From Spirosoma sp. (GTDB lineage: Bacteria; Bacteroidota; Bacteroidia; Cytophagales; Spirosomataceae), in NCBI GenBank assembly GCA_025351545.1, contig JANXVQ010000120.1, forward strand, positions 1 through 7,997: a DNA stretch of 7,997 nt, written 5' to 3'. Position 1 is the first letter of the stretch, and every line of letters begins with the position of its first letter. The position numbers were made by a program, and so were the translations under genes. Shown here one piece after another: positions 5,625-7,997 of the stretch. Under the pieces are notes generated by a model. The model searched no databases. It worked only from the letters and a program-made list of their open reading frames with translations, and was not told the origin of the DNA.

Positions 5625-5651
5625 AAAAAAGGGAGTCGCACTCCCTTTTTT
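5625..5651 (+). terminator. Intrinsic terminator in the rimP leader (candidate attenuator)
   Basis: AAAAAAGGGAGT (5625-5636), loop CGC, ACTCCCTTTTTT (5640-5651): perfect 12-bp arms with the classic GC stem followed by a U6 tract. It lies downstream of the rimP promoter and 14 bp before the rimP ATG. The gene to its left runs on the other strand, so it is not ending an upstream plus-strand gene. This makes a premature terminator controlling rimP-nusA-infB the simplest reading. Confidence 0.82.
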
Positions 5652-5665
5652 GTTAGCCTTACCTT

Positions 5666-6178
5666 ATGGACGACAAAGCGAAAATTACCGAATTACTACA
5701 GCCGTATCTGAATAACGATCATTTGTATATCGTTGATGTTCAGGTGGTTGGAAGGCAGGGTGGCCGACTTAAGGTTACGATTTTATTGGACAGTGACGCA
5801 GGTATTACCATTGCTGACTGCACCGATGTAAGCCGTAAGCTGGGGGCGCAGATGGATGAGATGAATTTTTTCGGCGAATCGGCGTTTACGCTCGAGATTT
5901 CATCACCCGGTGTTGATCATCCATTGACATTTCCGCGTCAGTTTGTGCGTAATGTAGGCCGGGAGTTGATTGTTACCCTCATCGACGGTAACACTCGGAA
6001 AGGCCATCTGGAGTCTGTTGCCGGGGATCATATCGTGTTGGATATCGAACCCGAAAAACAGTCGAAGAGTAAAAAGAAGAAGGAAGCTGATTTATCTAGT
6101 GATGTTTCGCCCGTTGGCCCTACGCCAATCTCGTTTGAGCAGATAAAAAAAGCGCATGTAGAAATATCATTTAAATAG
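5666..6178 (+). CDS. rimP: Ribosome maturation factor RimP
   Basis: RimP binds free 30S subunits and helps mature the small ribosomal subunit. The 170 residues show the N-terminal domain (ITELLQPYLNNDHLYIVDVQV, then GGRLKVTILLDSDAGITIADCTDVSRKLGAQMDE) and the hallmark EISSPGVDHPLTFPRQFVRNVGREL at about 78-102, matching the family E(V/I)SSPGxDxPL. The C-terminal SH3-like part follows (GNTRKGHLESVAGDHIVLDIE). A Lys-rich insert (about 129-140) and a loop precede the last strand, making it slightly longer than many homologues. ATG 5666 fits the family start. It is the first gene of the rimP-nusA-infB operon, 84 bp before nusA, and lies behind the leader terminator, so its expression probably depends on read-through. 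Confidence 0.96.
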   Translation: MDDKAKITELLQPYLNNDHLYIVDVQVVGRQGGRLKVTILLDSDAGITIADCTDVSRKLGAQMDEMNFFGESAFTLEISSPGVDHPLTFPRQFVRNVGRELIVTLIDGNTRKGHLESVAGDHIVLDIEPEKQSKSKKKKEADLSSDVSPVGPTPISFEQIKKAHVEISFK

Positions 6179-6262
6179 AGACCTACTGCACAGGGCGTAA
6201 AAAGAGTTATTGAATTATCTTTTGCACCTTATGCTTTATGCCTTGCAGACTTAGACACTAAA

Positions 6263-7507
6263 ATGACCAGTGGACTATTAATCGAATCGTTTGCTGATTT
6301 TGCCCGGTCGAAAAATATTGATCGGCCTACCATGATCGCCATTCTGGAAGAAGTCTTCCGGACAATGATTCGTAAAAAATACGGAACCGACGAAAATTTC
6401 GACGTAATTATCAACGCTGAAAGTGGTGATTTGGAGATGTGGCGGACGCGTGAAATTGTGGACGATAACTCGGAAGATATTTGGGATTATGATAAAATCC
6501 CCCTCGCCGAAGCCCATAAAATTCAGGATGACTTTGAGGTAGGTGAACAGGTTGCCGAAGAAGTAAAGCTGGATGATTTTGGTCGTCGGGTTGTGCAAAC
6601 GGCTCGCCAGACGCTCATCCAGAAGATAAAGGATATGGAGAAAGAGCTCCTTTATCAAAAATATAAAGATCAGGTTGGTGACTTGGTTGGCGCTGAAGTA
6701 TACCAGTTGCTGAAGCATGAAATCATTCTGGTCGATAGTGAGAACAACGAACTGAGTTTGCCTCGCACAGAGCAGATTCCAAAAGATCGTTACCGAAAAG
6801 GCGAATCGGTGAAAGCCGTTATCAGCCGGGTCGAGATGCTGAATGGTACGCCAAAAATCGTACTTTCACGCACATCGCCTGTGTTTTTGGAACGACTGTT
6901 TGAAATTGAAGTGCCGGAAATTTATGACGGTCTGATTTCAATTCGCAAGATTGTTCGGGAACCGGGCGAGCGGGCGAAAGTAGCTGTCGAATCATACGAT
7001 GATCGCATTGATCCAGTGGGTGCATGCGTTGGCATGAAAGGTTCGCGGATTCACGGAATCGTGCGTGAACTCGGCAACGAGAACATCGATGTTATTAACT
7101 ATACCGAAAACCTCGAACTGCTAATCAGCCGGGCACTTAGTCCGGCCAAAATCAGTTCAATGCAAATTGACCGAGATACAAAACGAGTATCGGTTTTCCT
7201 GAAACCTGATCAAGTTTCGTTGGCTATTGGTAAAGGCGGTCAAAATATTAAACTGGCTGGTCGGCTGGTGGATATGGAGATCGATGTATTCCGCGACAAC
7301 GAAGGTCAGGAAGATGATGAGGACGTTGATCTTATGGAATTTTCCGATGAGATTGATCCATGGATGATTGAAGAACTACGCAAAGTTGGTCTCGACACAG
7401 CTAAAAGTGTGTTGGCCCTGAACAAGGAAGAACTTGTTCGGCGGACTGATTTAGAGGAAGACACTGTTGAAGAGATTTTAAATATCCTGAAGCAGGAATT
7501 TGAATAA
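6263..7507 (+). CDS. nusA: Transcription termination/antitermination factor NusA
   Basis: NusA binds RNA polymerase near the RNA exit channel, promotes pausing and hairpin-dependent termination, and also takes part in antitermination on rRNA operons. 414 residues. Order of domains: polymerase-binding N-terminal domain (about 1-128, beginning LIESFADFARSKNIDRPTMIAILEE), S1 RNA-binding domain (about 135-203), KH1 (about 205-285) with VGMKGSRI at 256-263, and KH2 (about 290-345) with AIGKGGQNIKLA at 321-332. There is then an acidic stretch (about 346-365) and a single helix-hairpin-helix-like C-terminal segment (about 366-412, WMIEELRKVGLDTAKSVLALNKEELVRRTDLEEDTVEEIL). It lacks the two acidic repeats of E. 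coli NusA and resembles the shorter Bacteroidota form. NusA is the obvious candidate to act on the terminator in its own operon leader. Confidence 0.97.
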   Translation: MTSGLLIESFADFARSKNIDRPTMIAILEEVFRTMIRKKYGTDENFDVIINAESGDLEMWRTREIVDDNSEDIWDYDKIPLAEAHKIQDDFEVGEQVAEEVKLDDFGRRVVQTARQTLIQKIKDMEKELLYQKYKDQVGDLVGAEVYQLLKHEIILVDSENNELSLPRTEQIPKDRYRKGESVKAVISRVEMLNGTPKIVLSRTSPVFLERLFEIEVPEIYDGLISIRKIVREPGERAKVAVESYDDRIDPVGACVGMKGSRIHGIVRELGNENIDVINYTENLELLISRALSPAKISSMQIDRDTKRVSVFLKPDQVSLAIGKGGQNIKLAGRLVDMEIDVFRDNEGQEDDEDVDLMEFSDEIDPWMIEELRKVGLDTAKSVLALNKEELVRRTDLEEDTVEEILNILKQEFE

Positions 7508-7513
7508 AGTAGG

Positions 7514-7586
7514 GTGCGTAAAATGAAAAATAAGTTAATGAATATTTATGCTTCATTTTACACACTAAACGCTTCATTATTGAAGC
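7514..7586 (+). promoter_or_regulatory. Alternative hairpins between nusA and infB
   Basis: Stem 1: GTGCGTAAAATGAA (7514-7527) with TTCATTTTACACAC (7552-7565), 13 of 14 pairs, 24-nt loop. Stem 2: GCTTCA (7571-7576), loop TTAT, TGAAGC (7581-7586). A second GCTTCA at 7550-7555 overlaps the right arm of stem 1 and could pair with the same TGAAGC, so two folds exclude each other. A T-run (7594-7598) follows a few bases later. This could be a weak terminator or attenuator, or an RNA-processing site that uncouples infB from nusA. Confidence 0.5.
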
Positions 7587-7614
7587 TGAGGGATTTTTAT
7601 TGTTGGAACTGGTG

Positions 7615-7644
7615 TTCATACCATACCAACAACTATTAAATTTG
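7615..7644 (+). promoter_or_regulatory. Internal promoter for infB
   Basis: TTC (7615-7617, one base off TTG), 19-nt spacer, TAAATTTG (7637-7644), an exact match to TAnnTTTG. It is 18 bp before the infB ATG. It would give infB a supply independent of rimP-nusA read-through, with a short leader of about 10-15 nt. Confidence 0.6.
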
Positions 7645-7662
7645 CCGAATATAAACCGAAGT

Positions 7663-7997
7663 ATGGCAGAAGAAAAGTCAATGCGCCTAAGCCAAGTGGC
7701 AAAAATTCTCAACAAAGGACTTTCCTCCGTTGCGAGTAGTCTGTCTGCCAAAGGGTTTAAGGTTGAAGTTAATCCTAACACCAAAATCAACACAGAACAG
7801 TTGGAGGTGTTAGCGAAGGAGTATAAATCTACGGAACTCCTGAATGGAACTCGCCGGGCTGAACCGCCGGTTGTAGCCGCTGAGCCACCGCGTCGTCAGG
7901 AGGAGGATGTCGTTTTGTACCGTCGTGATGACGCGAGACGTCCGAATGTTGAAAACCAACCAGAGTCAGTCCCGGCTGATTTACCCAAACCGGCTCT
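7663..7997 (+). CDS. infB: Translation initiation factor IF-2, N-terminal part (runs off the window)
   Basis: IF-2 is the GTPase that brings initiator fMet-tRNA to the 30S subunit and promotes subunit joining. Only the first 111 codons are visible, open to the window edge; the GTPase domain is outside. The start MAEEKSMRLSQVAKILNKGLSSVASSLSAKGFKVEVNPNTKI is the typical Bacteroidota IF2 N-terminal domain, a small helical module. It is followed by EQLEVLAKEYKS and then the Pro/Arg/Glu-rich low-complexity linker usual in the group. It follows nusA by 155 bp, with its own probable promoter. ATG 7663 fits the family start. Confidence 0.94.
   Translation, partial: MAEEKSMRLSQVAKILNKGLSSVASSLSAKGFKVEVNPNTKINTEQLEVLAKEYKSTELLNGTRRAEPPVVAAEPPRRQEEDVVLYRRDDARRPNVENQPESVPADLPKPA

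Noticed and set aside
6278..6718. 146-codon minus-strand open frame inside nusA
   Set aside because: It is fully antisense to a firm nusA, and its translation is low-complexity Phe/Leu/Ile without recognisable motifs.
7401..7793. 130-codon minus-strand open frame across the nusA end and infB start
   Set aside because: It overlaps two firm genes and the infB promoter, and no protein family is recognisable.
1..7997. CRISPR array, transposon ends, defence system or phage genes
   Set aside because: No spaced direct repeats of CRISPR type, no transposase or integrase, no flanking duplications. The only tandem repeats are the short coding ones at 1040-1096.

Overview
The window looks like chromosomal DNA from a Bacteroidota bacterium of the Cytophagales, most like Spirosoma or a relative. 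This rests on four things: Bacteroidota-type promoters (TTG, about 19-23 nt, TAnnTTTG), the lack of Shine-Dalgarno sequences before the starts, the rimP-nusA-infB order with a Bacteroidota-style IF2 N-terminus, and protein wording typical of the group (for example GPCHAEEVA in GpsA). The genus is an inference. I see no mobile element, CRISPR array, tRNA or rRNA.

Layout. (1) 2-853: the C-terminal five-sixths of gpsA (glycerol-3-phosphate dehydrogenase), followed by a pair of related palindromes and a perfect 28-bp palindromic terminator shared with a convergent minus-strand gene for a tiny repeat-bearing lipoprotein (1019-1207). (2) 1349-3380: a possible envelope-stress block made of an ECF-type sigma factor, a single-pass membrane protein with a cytoplasmic N-terminus and an outward-facing trypsin-like protease domain, and a small Lys-rich exported protein, closed by a strong hairpin terminator. 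(3) 3522-4198: moaD and moaE, the two subunits of molybdopterin synthase, with a promoter so close to the moaD ATG that the mRNA may be leaderless. (4) 5476-4358 on the minus strand: a membrane-anchored endonuclease/exonuclease/phosphatase-family protein. (5) 5666-7997: rimP, nusA and the start of infB, the conserved operon for ribosome maturation, transcription elongation/termination and translation initiation.

The most interesting signals are regulatory. A perfect 12-bp-arm terminator hairpin with a U-tract (5625-5651) lies between the rimP promoter and the rimP start. No plus-strand gene nearby needs it, so it is a good candidate for an attenuator through which NusA could control its own operon. 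The nusA-infB gap also carries mutually exclusive hairpins and its own promoter. The ECF sigma gene has no recognisable anti-sigma gene next to it. Its neighbour is instead a transmembrane protease whose cytoplasmic N-terminus could do that job; this is inference.
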